Source: Cryptomeria japonica (lineage: Eukaryota; Streptophyta; Pinopsida; Cupressales; Cupressaceae). From it: DNA of 64,000 nucleotides. Both the position numbers and the translations under genes were made by a program. How positions within the stretch are numbered: the stretch's first letter is position 1; every line of letters begins with the position of its first letter. The stretch lies in the NCBI RefSeq assembly GCF_030272615.1, contig NC_081414.1, forward strand, positions 307,811,164 to 307,875,163, written 5' to 3'. Below, piece by piece: positions 32,834 to 44,875 of this stretch. A model generated the notes under the pieces. It was not told where the DNA came from. It ran no database searches and worked only from the letters and a program-made list of their open reading frames with translations.

Positions 32834-35800
32834 GGTTCTTTTCTTTTCGGCTCTTGTGTTAGCTCATTCCACCTATTTTGTGAGAATCCTAGTGTCTCTC
32901 TACCTACTCCTAAAGCCAATTCTTTGAATATGTTATAATTTTTTTCTTTACATTCCAAGATCTTCTTTAGCACCTCTATTCTATTTATTAGCTCAATCCA
33001 TTCCTACACCACCATGTTAGGATGCCTTGCCTGAACACCAATTCTAAAGGGAAGTGACTTCTCCCTTTATGGTAATGTCACAACAACAATCCCCTTTGAT
33101 GTTCATTTCACTTATTTGAACATCTACCACAAAAAATAGTGGATTTCAAGTGGTGTTATATGGAATATCCATATAATGTAAATAAAATTCACATAATCGA
33201 TCTTGAATGTTAGGAGCACTAACTTTAGGTAAGTAAATACAAATGAATATGGTGTAATTAATAAAATATAGAGATAATTGATTGATTGGATAAACTGAAA
33301 CTTAAAAGAAAATTTCTCTTGTAAAAATAGGTCATAAACCCTAGCAAGTAGTCTACATTTCATAAGTTAGACAATCATGTCAACCATTTGATCATTTTTT
33401 ACTATTAACTTCTGAAGTTTCAAACTTTATCTTCAATTTCTCTTGCATGCCTTGTAATTTATATTTTCTCTTTAATCCACCCTTGTTTCAACTAAGAAAA
33501 TTCTTCCATTTTATTCTACAATTCTATCCCAAGAGTAACCAAAGTTGGAGCTACAAGTTCTATTGGAGGGTTTCTCTTTTGGGTAGGAATTAGAATTTTC
33601 TTGTTTATTTCTATGACACTCATTTGAGAAAATTTATCCAACCCTATTCTTTGTTGGCTGTAGACTTATCAACAACTCTCTAATTATTTAAATTTATTAT
33701 CTAATCTTATTTCATTCAATTGGTACTCTTCCAATTGCTCTTCCAATTCTTTTATTCTTTGAAGATTTTATTACAACTCACTAATTTCTTCATTTTAAAA
33801 AACAAATCCTTTTCATCCTCCGAAAGAATGGCTTCACCAAAATCTACAAAAGAAGCATATTCCTATTGATGTCCTAGATTGTTGGGAGGTTTACCTATCT
33901 ATTCCCTATCTTTAAATACTCTCTCTCTCTCTCAAAATCTATTTGAAGCATAAAGACATTCTTCTATTTAAAATGCACATTTCCTCTTGTAGCACCTTTT
34001 GCTCTTAGGCCATGTGAGCATTGCATTGGCTACTTGTGTATTCTCTATTTCTGTTTGGCTACAAAGGAGGAAGATGCATCCTTCCTCTTGTGTGTTTCAA
34101 GAAAAAAGGGTTTTTATTTTTAAATAGGGATCTTAGAGCCTAGGGATGCTATGAGTTGTTCCGTAGAGGTTTTAGGTTGATTTTCTTGTATTTTTTTAAT
34201 CTTTGGTTGTTCATCATTGCTATGGGTAAGTGAGGCAGTTGGTAGAGAACATGTTACATGTTCCTCTTTCTCTACTTTTCATGTTTCATTTACCTCTTGT
34301 GCCCTATTTTCCTCATCTAGCCCAAGTCTCAAGGGTCTATCATGGATGTTATTGCATGCACAAAAATATTCCTAGGAAACATTTAGGAATTGGGCATCTA
34401 GAGTCCACTACTAGGCAAAGATGGGATAGATCTAACTAGTTACCTCTCATTATATACTCAACAAACATCCTTTTTAACATATCATATAAGAGATTAGGTA
34501 CATTCACAAGCCTTCGATGGTGAAGATGGCTTAATAACTTAAAATTAATTATATATAAAAATGATTGTCTACCATCACAAGTTAAGTATCTAATTACATG
34601 CATAGCTATATATGACCATAACCACCTACGAGATAAGGAAAGACATTTGGTACCTTGTGTTGAGGAATCAAATTCCTCACCAGGTCATGTAAATTCAGCC
34701 CAACCTTCAATGGTATCTATTGAGATTGCAAACTCTTATCCATTGAGAAACCCAAAGACTTATGTAATTATGAATTCTGAGATACCAACCCTCAATCTCC
34801 TTATTTTATTATTTTGTAATGTCTATGAAAAATGTTGTGTCGTAGCCTCTTTATACTTAGTCGGTCAAAGAAAATAATCTGCCCATCTTGCTCACACAGA
34901 AATGGGCAAGACATCTTCATTTGTCAATAATAATGTGTGGTTTGATGGCTCTCTTTGAATAATGTCTCCAACCATTATGTGTTTTGTATCTTTCTCTAAA
35001 TTCCCTTTCAATTTTACTGGTCTATTTTTTAATCCCTTCCTTCTAAATAGCTATTCTTGATTCCACAATCTTTGTTGTTGGTAACTACTAATAGAGCTTG
35101 CATATCCAAGACAATCATTGTAGTATAGTTTTTGCCATTTGGGTTTCCACGTAAAAATATGGTGTTATAATTTTGTGGTTGATTGGTTTATGTTCCTGCA
35201 TTTCAGTTTCATGTGTATGTTTCTGATGGCTTAAACTTAAGTATGAAAATTTGCTATGTGCAATTTGATTTATTTTTTAGCTTAGATCTTGAGTAAACAT
35301 GGCTTAGTATGCAATGGCATGTTCAAATATATTACACATATTTCAATCAATATGGAATCCCCCCACTAACATATTCATTTATCGTCAAATGGGAAATCAT
35401 GTAGGAAGTATGGAAGGGATAATTTGAAAGCATTATGAGTGATATATAATTATATAATAATTTTTCTTTGTGTGTAAAGTATACTTGAAATGCTAATAGA
35501 TGAGATTAATGTGATAAATACCTTTAGTAGCATGATTGAGAAGAAAGGTGGTGCATGCGAAAGATTGTTATGAGTGAACAATTAAAAAAGGTGGTGATGT
35601 TGAGTAATGAAAGTGACCACATTGAAGTCCTCATAATTGCAGATTATGTGAGTGATGATTCATGTCCAAGAAGAGCCAAAAATGATGGAAAGGTTGTGAC
35701 ATGCATGGATGTGACTAGAAGTGAATTGATGTGCATTGGGTATGACTGATGTCAAACTTATAATATAGAGAGTGTTTGTTGCTACCTGTAGGTTGGTGAA

Positions 35801-35980
35801 GTTGCTAGAGGTAGTGGTTGCAAGCTATAGCAAATGAGTTCCAATATGAAATGATCTCAGGGTTGGTGCTATAGGGCCCATCTATTTAAAGTGTTGTAGG
35901 TACCTCTAATTGATATATCCAGATGTGTGATTTTATTAAAGTGTAGTGTTTGCTCATATGTTTTATCGAGGTGATCATAC
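32834..35980. other. Degraded sequence without supported genes
   Basis: Probably the worn 3' side of the minus-strand gypsy element that starts at 35981, but no LTR limits or domains can be shown. Short ORFs (34647-34877, 35555-35749) have no recognisable features. Confidence 0.4.
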
Positions 35981-38511
35981 CTATGGAATATCAATAGATG
36001 AGTTAATTGGCTCCTCTACAAATGTGGAAATGGATGATGGAGTGGTTTCAACAGGTGAGGTGATCAATGTAGAGTATAGTGATACAAATGGTAGGGCAAA
36101 TTTGTTATTGAAAGTTCTATATAGGAACTCATCTCTATTCAATGGCTTCTTGTAGAGCTTCAAGTAGTTTCTAATTACCATAAAAAAAATTGACTCAATC
36201 TATTACTGTAAGTTGTATGACTTCATTTGGAAAATTTTGTCTTGTTTTATAAGGACCCAATCACCTTGTTTGTAGTTTACCCTTGTGGTCCTTATATTTG
36301 GAATCATAGAGCAATTCCCAATCTCCTTCATAAAATTATTTAATTTTGATAAATTGATTGTGTCAATTTATTCTCAGTTTTTGAGCAATTCCTACACGGT
36401 GGATTGCATCCAACCTTAACTCATCTCAGGCATTAATCTAGTGTAATTTGTCCTTTTGAGATTCTAAGAAATCCATGATCAATTGTACTATTGTTCTAAA
36501 TATATTGTATTCAAATTCAATGGAAAAGACAACCTTTTTCCCATATACTAATTCATTTGGTGTAAATCCTATAGTTGTTTCGTAGATTGTTTTGTATGCC
36601 CAAACAATTTTTGATAGCCTTGTAAACCATTCCTTTCTATGTGATTGAACTATATTGGTCAAGATGGCTTCAAGTTCCATTTTTGTAACCTCAACCTACC
36701 CATTTGATTGTGGGTGGTAATTTTTTGACTTTTTATGTCTAATCTCATATTCCTTGAACAAATGAGAAATTAATTATAAAGTAAATTGTAGCCCTTGATC
36801 TATAACTATCTCCCTAGGCACACCATATCTTAAGAATATCTCATCATATAATAATGTGGCTACTTTATTATCTCTAGCAGGCTGCAAAGATTTAACTTCT
36901 ACCTCACTTGGTTAGATAATCATTGCATACCAATGCATATGCCTTATTGTTGGAAGTTGGTTCTATCAGGCTAGTGAATTCAAGGCCCCACTTATCGAAT
37001 TATGTAATTACGAATTGTGGTTGCAAGGACATTTCATCACTTCTTGTAACTTTACCCATGTTTTAGTAGTGACCATATATTCTTGTATATTGAGCTACAT
37101 GTTTATGTAGAATTGGTCAATAGTATGCAGTGTTGAGGATGTTGAGTGTTATTATTTTAGCTACAAAGTTCCCTCCACAAGCCTCATCAAGTTAGGCCTT
37201 ACAAATATCATTAGATTCATCTTCTCTTATACACGAGTGCATAACATTATCAGGTCCTATGTAGAATAGGCAACTAGCCACCCATGAATATGGAAAGTTA
37301 TGTTCAACCAAATTGGGTCTTCTCTCGGTGATAGATGTGGGGGTATCTATTTTGCAACTAAATAGTTTTATATATCCATATACCAATATGTGTGCATTGT
37401 TAAGGCAAACATGTGTTCATTAGGAAAGGAATCATCCACAAATAGTTCCTTTGTTTGGATATTTAGCCTAGAGAGAAAATTAGCTAACACAATAGTTTTT
37501 TCAAGCTTATCTAAAATGGTGACATCAAAATCTATGGCAATAATAGCCATTTAACAAGATGTCCACTAACCACTAGTTTTTTCATCAAATATCAAATTGT
37601 TGTAGGATCAGTATGAACAAAAATAGGATAACTAGCAATGTATTGTCTAAATTTAGTAATTCCATAGACTACAACTAACGTCATCTTCTCTATAATAGTA
37701 TAATTGAGTTCAACAATTTGTAAATTATTACTAATATACAAACTCCCATTTTTTAACTTTTTTTCCTAAAACATCTCCCATAGAAAATTCAAAGGCATCC
37801 ATATGAATGTGAAAGGGAATTCTCCAGTTAGGTCCTCTCAAAATAGGTGACTATGTGATCGATGCTTTAACAAACTCAAAGGCTTCTTGACAAGCAAGGA
37901 TCCATTCAATTTCAATGTCTTTAGATAGTAAGAAAAATAGGGGAGTTTCTATCTTTCTAAAATTCTTAATGAATCTCTTGTAATATCCCACATGACCAAG
38001 AAAACTTCTCACATATTTCTACTTATGTGGTATACGTAGAGTGGAGATTACTTCTATTTTATTAGGATCCAGTCTTATTCCCTTGTGTGACACAAAGTGT
38101 CTTAAAACCACTCCTTCATCATCATTAAAGACTTTGCATGACTAAAAGAGAGGTCATGATCCTAGCATATTTGAAGGACTTTATCCAAGTTTTATAATTC
38201 TTCTTCGTAAGAATCTCCATAGATGATGAAATCATCCATATATATTTTTCATAGAATCATGGGAAAAATCTAAAAATATGATTAACGTAGCCCTTTAGAA
38301 TGTGAAAAGAGCATTAGATAATCAGAATGGTAGGACTTAATAGGAATAGGTACCCCACAAACATGTAAAGGTTGTTTTATCCTATTCTTCAAAATCTATT
38401 TTGATTTGGTTGTAAATAGTGAACCCATCTATGAAATAAAATTAACTCTTTCTTGCCAATGAATCTAACACTTGATCAATGAAAAGAAAAATGAAATCAT
38501 CCTTCCTCGTG
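35981..38511 (-). pseudogene. Dead Ty3/gypsy pol: RT, RNase H, integrase (downstream part)
   Basis: Read right to left with many stops and shifts. RT pieces are FIDQVLDSLARKS (about 38480), YMDDFIIYGDSYEEEL (about 38235), and FVSHKGIRLDPNKIEVIS with VRSFLGHVGYYKRFIKNF (about 38080-37970). RNase H to integrase linker pieces include ANFLSRL and VDDSFPNEHMFAL (about 37500-37390). Integrase pieces are WVASCLFYIGPDNVM---REDES (37280-37200) and EWFTRLSKIVWAYKT---GFTPNELVYGKKV (36640-36530). A pol C-terminal remnant, NYLKLYKKPLNRDEF, is at 36170-36120. The RT-RNase H-integrase order marks Ty3/gypsy. The gene is cut by HLE-2 at 38512 and continues at 44619. Confidence 0.85.
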
Positions 38512-38849
38512 GTTGATGTTATCACTGATTAAAAATGGGCTTTTCCTTTCCCATAATTGGCTATGATTTTGAAGTCTTGAGTAAGACGCATTTTCAATTA
38601 CTTCAGCTCTGTGTTAGGTCTTAAGGGTTTAGGGTTTTTTGATTTTAAATCGCCTAATGTTTGATAAAAACCCTCTAGTTTCTATTCTTTTGTTACTTTA
38701 CCACTTAAGTAATGGGTCTTGGGATCATAGGAAGTGTTCCCCCTTGTCTTTTTCCTAGGCAGTCGTGAATTAATCGCAAAAAATTTATGCCTTATGTGTA
38801 TTTCTCCTAAAGTTGTCGGGCCCAGTAAGTAGTGTGCATCTCGTGGATG

Positions 38850-39847
38850 GATCTATGGCTTTCGCTATTTCGCTAGGAGAAGTTGCACGTGGTTTAAAAC
38901 CCGCGAAGTTGCGAAAAGGCTTTGCATTCTAAATGGCGATTTTGGTCCGGTCTAAAGAGGTCTCATCTTGTCCAAGATCCAACGACTGGCGTTATTTCGC
39001 AGCCTGAACCTGCAAGCGAAATACCTTTCGCGAAATGGCAAAAGCGTTTGGTGGGACCCTGCATGCGAGGATTTTCTGAGTGACTAAAAGGTGATCAAGT
39101 CCCTTTTGATCTGATGGTTTGCGTTATTTCGCAGGATGAAAATGCTCGACAGTTATCTTTCACAAAGTTGCGAAACGACCTGGTATTCCATGTAGACAGT
39201 CCAGCTGGTCGAGAAGGCGAATAGAGTGGTGGGACGAGGCATAAGCTACAATAGTCAGCAAGTCGGGATTAAAGGCTAAAAGGTGGGTCCCAGAGGTGAG
39301 TCAGGTCGCAAGAGGGAGATGACCTGGCAAATACAGGTGTCAAGAATTAATCGGAGCCTAGTGCTTTCTCTCGGCAAATGAAAAACTGACATGTCAGCTC
39401 TGAAGGTGACTGGACGCTAGGTTTTCAAAGTTGAGTAAGAGGGCCCAACCCTCCTGGAGTCTATTCAGATGGTTAAGTGCCAGGCAAGTAGAAAATGATC
39501 TGATGGCCCACGTGATTTCGCAAGAGTAAGATGCTCGTGCTTTATACCCTGCGAAATAGCAAAAGTAAAAGAGGACCATCCATGTGTCATGATAGATGGT
39601 AATGTGTCCATGGACACATGGTTTTAAAAGAAGCCATGGGCCCGCCAAGGTGGAACGGTGGTATAAAAGAAAGACACGCGACCGACATTGAGTTGAATGC
39701 GAAAGGTTTTTCAAAGCCAGTGGTTGAGTGCCACGTGGTAGCACGTAGCCAATAAAGAAGTGGGACCCAGTGCGGAGCCAAGGCTGTTAGTTAGTGTAAC
39801 GGCCGATCAAATTTCTTTTGATCGGACGGTTGGCGCTATTTTGCAGG
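38850..39847 (+). repeat. Spaced repeats and hairpins in the HLE-2 leader (CGCTATTTCGC words)
   Basis: A word of the form GATC-GACGG-GCGTTATTTCGCAGG occurs at 38850-38877, 38976-39002, 39109-39134, 39497-39524 and 39820-39847. Near it lie reverse-complement words such as GCGAAGTTGCGAAA (about 38907, 39170) and TGCGAAATAGCAAAAG (about 39550), so each unit can fold. Two copies are preceded by a GATCAA...TTTTGATC stem; the best one is 39803-39811 with 39817-39825. An 18-bp perfect palindrome lies at 39602-39619. Confidence 0.8.
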
Positions 39848-40064
39848 ACCAAACTGCCCGATGGTTATGCTTCACGAAGTTGTGAAAGGAAAGAATTGCA
39901 GGAACGTTGTGGCCCATTGGAGTGAAAAATACGAATTCTCCCATGAATTCAATTTTGAAAGGACGACCGAAGCATGCGGAATCAATGTTGCAGTTAAGAC
40001 CTTGGGTACAATATATGATTTCCTATCAACCAGATGAAGGTATCTTTTTAAAGAATTATTGTAG

Positions 40065-43000
40065 AGGAGCAGATATAGAGCTATCTATGATGATTTTCTT
40101 GAACAACTCACGTTGTCAACTAACCAGGCATCGAAAGCAAAAGAATTGGTGCCTAGAGCTCCCCGTTTGAAAGTAGGAGAAGGACTGTATGACAAGGGTA
40201 ACTGGTTGAGAGATCCACAAGTCGGATTGTCTGGGTTGGGGTTATTTAAGGTTGGATTTGGAATGAAAAATTCTCTGACCCCGCAAAACAGTGTTTGGGA
40301 GTTAGATGCTGGGAAGTTGGTAGTCCCAGGGGTATTTATGGATATAGATTTGTTGACCCAAATTGCACTTAACTATGATCCAGTCACAAGAAGCATTTGG
40401 GACATAAATGGAAAAGCCCTTATTGAGATTAATACTGAAGAATTCAGAACTACTTTTGGGCTCAAGGAGTTTACAAATTTTCTGGAACCCATAAATTTCA
40501 AATCATTAGCTCAAATTTATAGTGCATAGAGGAGTCATCTTAGGAATGGGCCTCTCAAGGAATTTTTTGTGAAGATAGGTGGGTTGACGGTTGTAGGACC
40601 CAACACAGAAGAACCCTTTTCATTGAGTATGTTCACCCTTAGGGCTAAGGGAATGTATTGGGCACTTTGCCAATTTTTGGGAGAAGATGCTGAAGCGAAT
40701 ATGCCCAATCCCTACTTGTTAATGATTGCTCAGATTTTGAATCCTTCTCTTGCAGTAACATTTGATTATGCTTCTTTCATTGCTGATGCTATCCATGGAG
40801 GGTTAACAGAAATAAAGAATGGAAAGGTGGATTGGCCTTTCAAATGGTACTCACTCTTGATGCATCTATTTCTTTTCAAAGGTGGTGATTACTTTGCCAG
40901 TGGATTGGACCTTGTCAAAGAGAAAGAAGGAGAAAAGATGCCAGTACAACTATGGAGTACTGTGTTGTCATGGGATAGAGAGGATGCCAGTTTCTTGAAG
41001 TTTGACAAATACTTTGCATCCAAGATTAGGACTCTCCTCTGCTTGGAGAACCCAAGAATCCCCAAGGTTCTTTTGGAATTCATAAGACCAAAAGAATTTG
41101 CAGAGAACATAAAAATTGTTCACAATTGGGGTGATATTTATCTGTACCCAGTCTCAACAGTTTTCAAAGTTTTTGGTTTTAGAGGCACCCCATTCTTGTT
41201 ACCCTATCAGGTCCCTCTCAAAGTGGGAATTGTAGAGATCCTTAGACAAATTGGTGGTGTACAAGAGGCAGAACTGACAGGCAGGGGTAAAGGGACTATT
41301 TTCCCTACAGTTACCATAGCCCACCAATTTGTAATAACAAAAGGAGGTTGGAATTGCTTTGAGGATTTTCTCAAGCCTTATCATTTGTCTACTGCAATAT
41401 CCAGGCGTGCTGATCCAGAAGATTTCTTCAACGACATGTTTAGAAAGAGAGCAACGTGCAGAGGTAGGCCCCATCAATTTCAGTTTCCTGAAGACCTCAT
41501 CAGAAATGAGTTTGATCTAGATGAGCAGGAGCTGAGGAAGGAGAAATGGGTGGCTTATAAGAAAGCCTTGGATTTTGTGCATCAGTTTGATGCCAGCTAT
41601 GACCCATTGTCTAGCTTTTTCCCTCTGGAGGAGAAAATAAAGTTTTTAATTGTTTGCTTTGAGGATGTGATGCAGACCCTGAAGGAGAAGAGAGAAGCTA
41701 TGATTAAAGGAAACCCTAAAAATGCAAGAGTGGTCCTAAGTAGGTCAGCTTCCAGCAAAGCAATCGCTCCTGGTGATTATACACTGCACAAGAAATCTAG
41801 TTACAGTGTGTTGATGCCTACAACAGGGGAGCCCTCTACCTCTAAAGGAAAGAGGAAGATACAAGATGTCATTGACATCCAAGAGAGCCCAAAGAAGCAG
41901 AGGGTAGGGAAAGAAGTACAATCAGATGCACCTTTGTATTCTCAATCCCAATCCCCTATCTACATAGGAGATGAGCAGGTAGCAACTGAGCAACTTCTAC
42001 AATTAGGCAGTCTAGGAGAAATTGCCTACACATATGATGAAGTAGAGGAGGGTATGCTAGAAGAACCCCTTGCTGCTGAAATGGACATTACCACCACTGA
42101 ACTCAAAGGCTAGGAATGGGATTCTAAGATAAAGCAGGCAAGTAATGTCTTCTTGGTTGACAACAATTTTGTCACATCAGGAGCATTTATGCAATTTATA
42201 TGGAAACAGAACATAGATAGGTACAATGCTAGATGTGAAAAGAGAAAAGGTGAACATCCTAATAAAGATCCAACCTTGGTAGAGGAGGAAATAAAGCAAG
42301 AGATGATGGAAGAATTCAAGACCATCACCCCTGAGCAAGGGAGAGATATGGTGGCACAAGCTGGAGTGCTTATTCTACCTGAATGGGATATATCAGATGC
42401 CCTAGTACTAGACACAGTGCAAAAGGAGACCAAACCCATGGAGGGAATTACTTTCAGTAAGGATAATGTTGCACTCATCATGTGGTCTCTCAAGAGAAAT
42501 GAGAGTAAGAAAAGCAAAGATACCCCAGGGTCAAGTTACCTTGGTGGAATGATGGTGAAGAGAGTGCAGAATACAGGGGTGGTGGAAGCTGCTAGCACTG
42601 TGCTAGAGACTGCAAAATTTAGTGTTGCACTAGCAGAAAAGGAAGCCAAGGAAAAAGAGATCCTCCAAGTCAAGTTGGAGACAATTTTGAAGGCCTATAA
42701 TAGTGCTAAGGAGGAGGTAAGAGGTAAGGATAACATCATTGCTAAGCTGTAGAGCCAGTTGACTGGACAACACCATCAAGGTGAGTCTTCAACACTGATG
42801 ATCTCCTCTTCTCCTGCAAGACCTCCACCTACTAGCCCTATAATTGAGTTTCCACCATCTCCAACACCCTCTAGCTCTCAAATGGCTGAGATTACTCCTC
42901 AAGAATTATAAAATTTAAAACAAGCTCAGGCCTTATATGCAAAGAAGTACGAGGAGAGAGTAAGGGCTACAATTTCCAGTTTTGCAGATACAATGAATGC

Positions 43001-43673
43001 CTCATTGCTATTTAATAACATAGGCAAGATTTTGGATATGAGGAATGAGCTAAATGGGGATAAGGCCATTTTGGCACCCATTCTTGACAAGTGGAAGCCC
43101 AAAGAGCAGGACTTGGAAGCTATTTGTGCGTCATATGATGAAGCTGGGGCTGATCCTATCATTAAATCCACTTGTGACATCGCCAAGGATCTAGTAAAGC
43201 TGGTAGGAGAGGTAGACAATGCTAACAGGAAGATCAACCTGTATAAAAAGGAATACACTGATCAGGTTTTTGAATTGATTCCAGGAGTTTTTGCTAGCCC
43301 AAATCAACTAAAGGACAAACAAGTATGGCTTAAAGAATTAGAGGCCAAATTGTTAGCCAGAGTAAAAGGAATTGTTGATTTAGATGATGCTTCCTTTTTT
43401 GTTGTGACAATTCAGGAGATAGAAAGAATTAAATCTCATTATGCTTTCCTCAATTCAGAGGTTAACAAGATGAGGAATTCTTGGAAAAGGTTGACCAAGG
43501 CTAAGACAAAGGTGATTAATTTCACGTGACCAATTGATGATGTGTACAATGAATGGATAACAAAATATGCCATCCAGGAAGCAAAGCAGTTAGAGGGCGC
43601 TCTGGAACAGTTGGAAGAGGTTACAATCGGACAACAAGTTGAAGAAGCTGCAAAAATCGAAAAGGACTTGTAA
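40065..43673 (+). pseudogene. HLE-2 ORF: unrecognised protein of about 1200 codons with five in-frame stops
   Basis: A single frame without any frameshift, with stops at 40527 (TAG), 42111 (TAG), 42750 (TAG), 42909 (TAA) and 43527 (TGA) and a terminal TAA at 43671. The true start is unclear: the frame has a TAG at 40062 and no obvious ATG after it, so the N-terminus may be upstream with a shift. The N-terminal two thirds look globular, sharing two blocks with HLE-1: NYDPVTRSIWDINGKALIE (about 40369) and WGDIYLYPVSTVFKVFGF (about 41128, followed by RGTPFLLP). A Lys-rich nuclear-signal-like stretch (SKGKRKIQDV, SPKKQRVGK) lies near 41840-41920. A Pro/Ser linker (42810-42890) leads to a long helical, coiled-coil-like C-terminus. 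No zinc knuckle, protease, RT or integrase motif is present. Function unknown. Confidence 0.65.
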
Positions 43674-44613
43674 CTGTTTTGTAAAAGGCTTTGTAACCTC
43701 TTTTGGAGAAGAAATGATTGTAACTAATTCTCCTCCGAAAGTCTGAAGCTTTGTGCATCCATGTTGTTATAAATGGATACTAGGACTATGTAAAAAATGA
43801 TCGCAAAGAATTGTAAGAAAACGCTGCAGAAATTCATATCTGAGCTTTTCTAAGTGTAATGGAGAAAATTCCAAAGTCTTTGTGGTACTTTCTTGAAGAA
43901 TATATCAATATACAGACCATTGGCTTTTGAGTAAACTTTGTGTCATCTTCAAATGTGTTTGCAATTTGTTTACTGTTTTCATTCTAAATAATCTAGGGTT
44001 ATTTTGTTTGAATGGGGTTGCAAGGCAATTTTCAGTAGATGTGTTCGCTAGCTTTTCTCTTTAGGAGGGAAATTAAAGATGCGGGGATCACTTCTACCAA
44101 TAAATTCTTTGTAGGGAATTTTGAATCTTGATGATCATAGTTTAATTTGATATGCATAAATTCTTATAAGTGTTAGGCATGTATAAGGATTAACAGAAGC
44201 CGAGCCAATGGGACGTGTAAAGATATTTTGTTTGGGGAGTATTGTCTGAATTTAGATGAGTCTGTGACCTTGGATAAGGCACTGGTATTGATTGAAGTTG
44301 TCTATTACATGTTTTGTTGGTCACAATACTAAATATGAGTATAATTTTCATTCCTTTGTTTCAGTTAGTTTCAAGGTGAATAGATCCACTGGTTTTCTGG
44401 ACTGGTTTGCTGTGGATTTATCTTTTGAAAGTGTGAATCCAATTCACAAAGGTATACCCGCCTGGACTATGAATAAGTCTGAAGTGTAGAAGGTTAAATC
44501 AAACCTTGTCATATGTTGTCCTAAGAATTTCCTTCCCCTTAACATTCGTCTTGCACATAGTTTACTCATTTTATTATAAGGATGTTGAAGTGAGTCAGAT
44601 TTTGAAGACAACA
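43674..44613 (+). other. HLE-2 3' region
   Basis: Non-coding. TATAAAT at 43768-43774 lies about 100 bp after the ORF end, with about 840 bp from there to the element end. If the unit is a giant LTR, this would be the U3/R border and U5. A short ORF at 44292-44489 has no recognisable features. Confidence 0.4.
43768..43774 (+). promoter_or_regulatory. TATA-like box after the HLE-2 ORF
   Basis: TATAAAT in the context GTTGTTATAAATGGATAC. It parallels the box placed after the HLE-1 ORF at 31911. Confidence 0.4.
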
Positions 44614-44618
44614 GTTGA

Positions 44619-44875
44619 ATCTAGCTCTCCATAGTTAACATGCATGCACTATTTTCCTCCTTTCTTGGGTGCTATTACTAATGGAGACACCTCAACTATT
44701 TGATATTGGATATATGAATGTTGTATCCAACATATTTTGTAGCTTAGTTTTCACTGTATCTCTAACAACTAGCTTCATGGTGCGTCAGGATTGTCTCACT
44801 AGTTTACATCCCTCATTGATGTATATCCTATGTGCACAAAGATTATGATCTATGTCCTTGATGTCATGATAGTCA
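44619..44875 (-). pseudogene. Ty3/gypsy RT, N-terminal piece between HLE-2 and Copia-IV
   Basis: Minus-strand translation in several frames gives DYHDIKDIDHNLCAHRIYI, KLVRQ, NMLDTTFIYPIS and then NYGELDST, which match the start of plant gypsy RT domains. It is contiguous with 35981-38511 once HLE-2 is ignored, and with 60024 onward once Copia-IV is ignored. Confidence 0.8.

Larger units (their letters stand above)
38517..44613 (+). mobile_element. HLE-2: 6.1-kb unrecognised element with LTR-like ends, inserted in gypsy RT
   Basis: Begins TGTTATCACTG and ends GAAGACAACA. The 5-bp duplication GTTGA is exact (38512-38516 and 44614-44618). Ignoring the element and one duplicate, the flanking gypsy RT reads on in frame on the minus strand (LDST then TRKDD), so both ends are certain. 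Inside, in order: hairpin-rich leader, a roughly 1200-codon decayed ORF, a TATA-like box after the ORF, then about 840 bp to the end. I see no pair of direct LTRs, no primer-binding site, and no RT or integrase. It may be a very large solo LTR that carries an ORF, or a non-autonomous unit. Confidence 0.85.

Noticed and set aside
19438-32837. Target duplication for HLE-1
   Set aside because: ATTAA on the left and GGTTC on the right do not match; no alternative pair within the likely limits fitted TG...CA ends.
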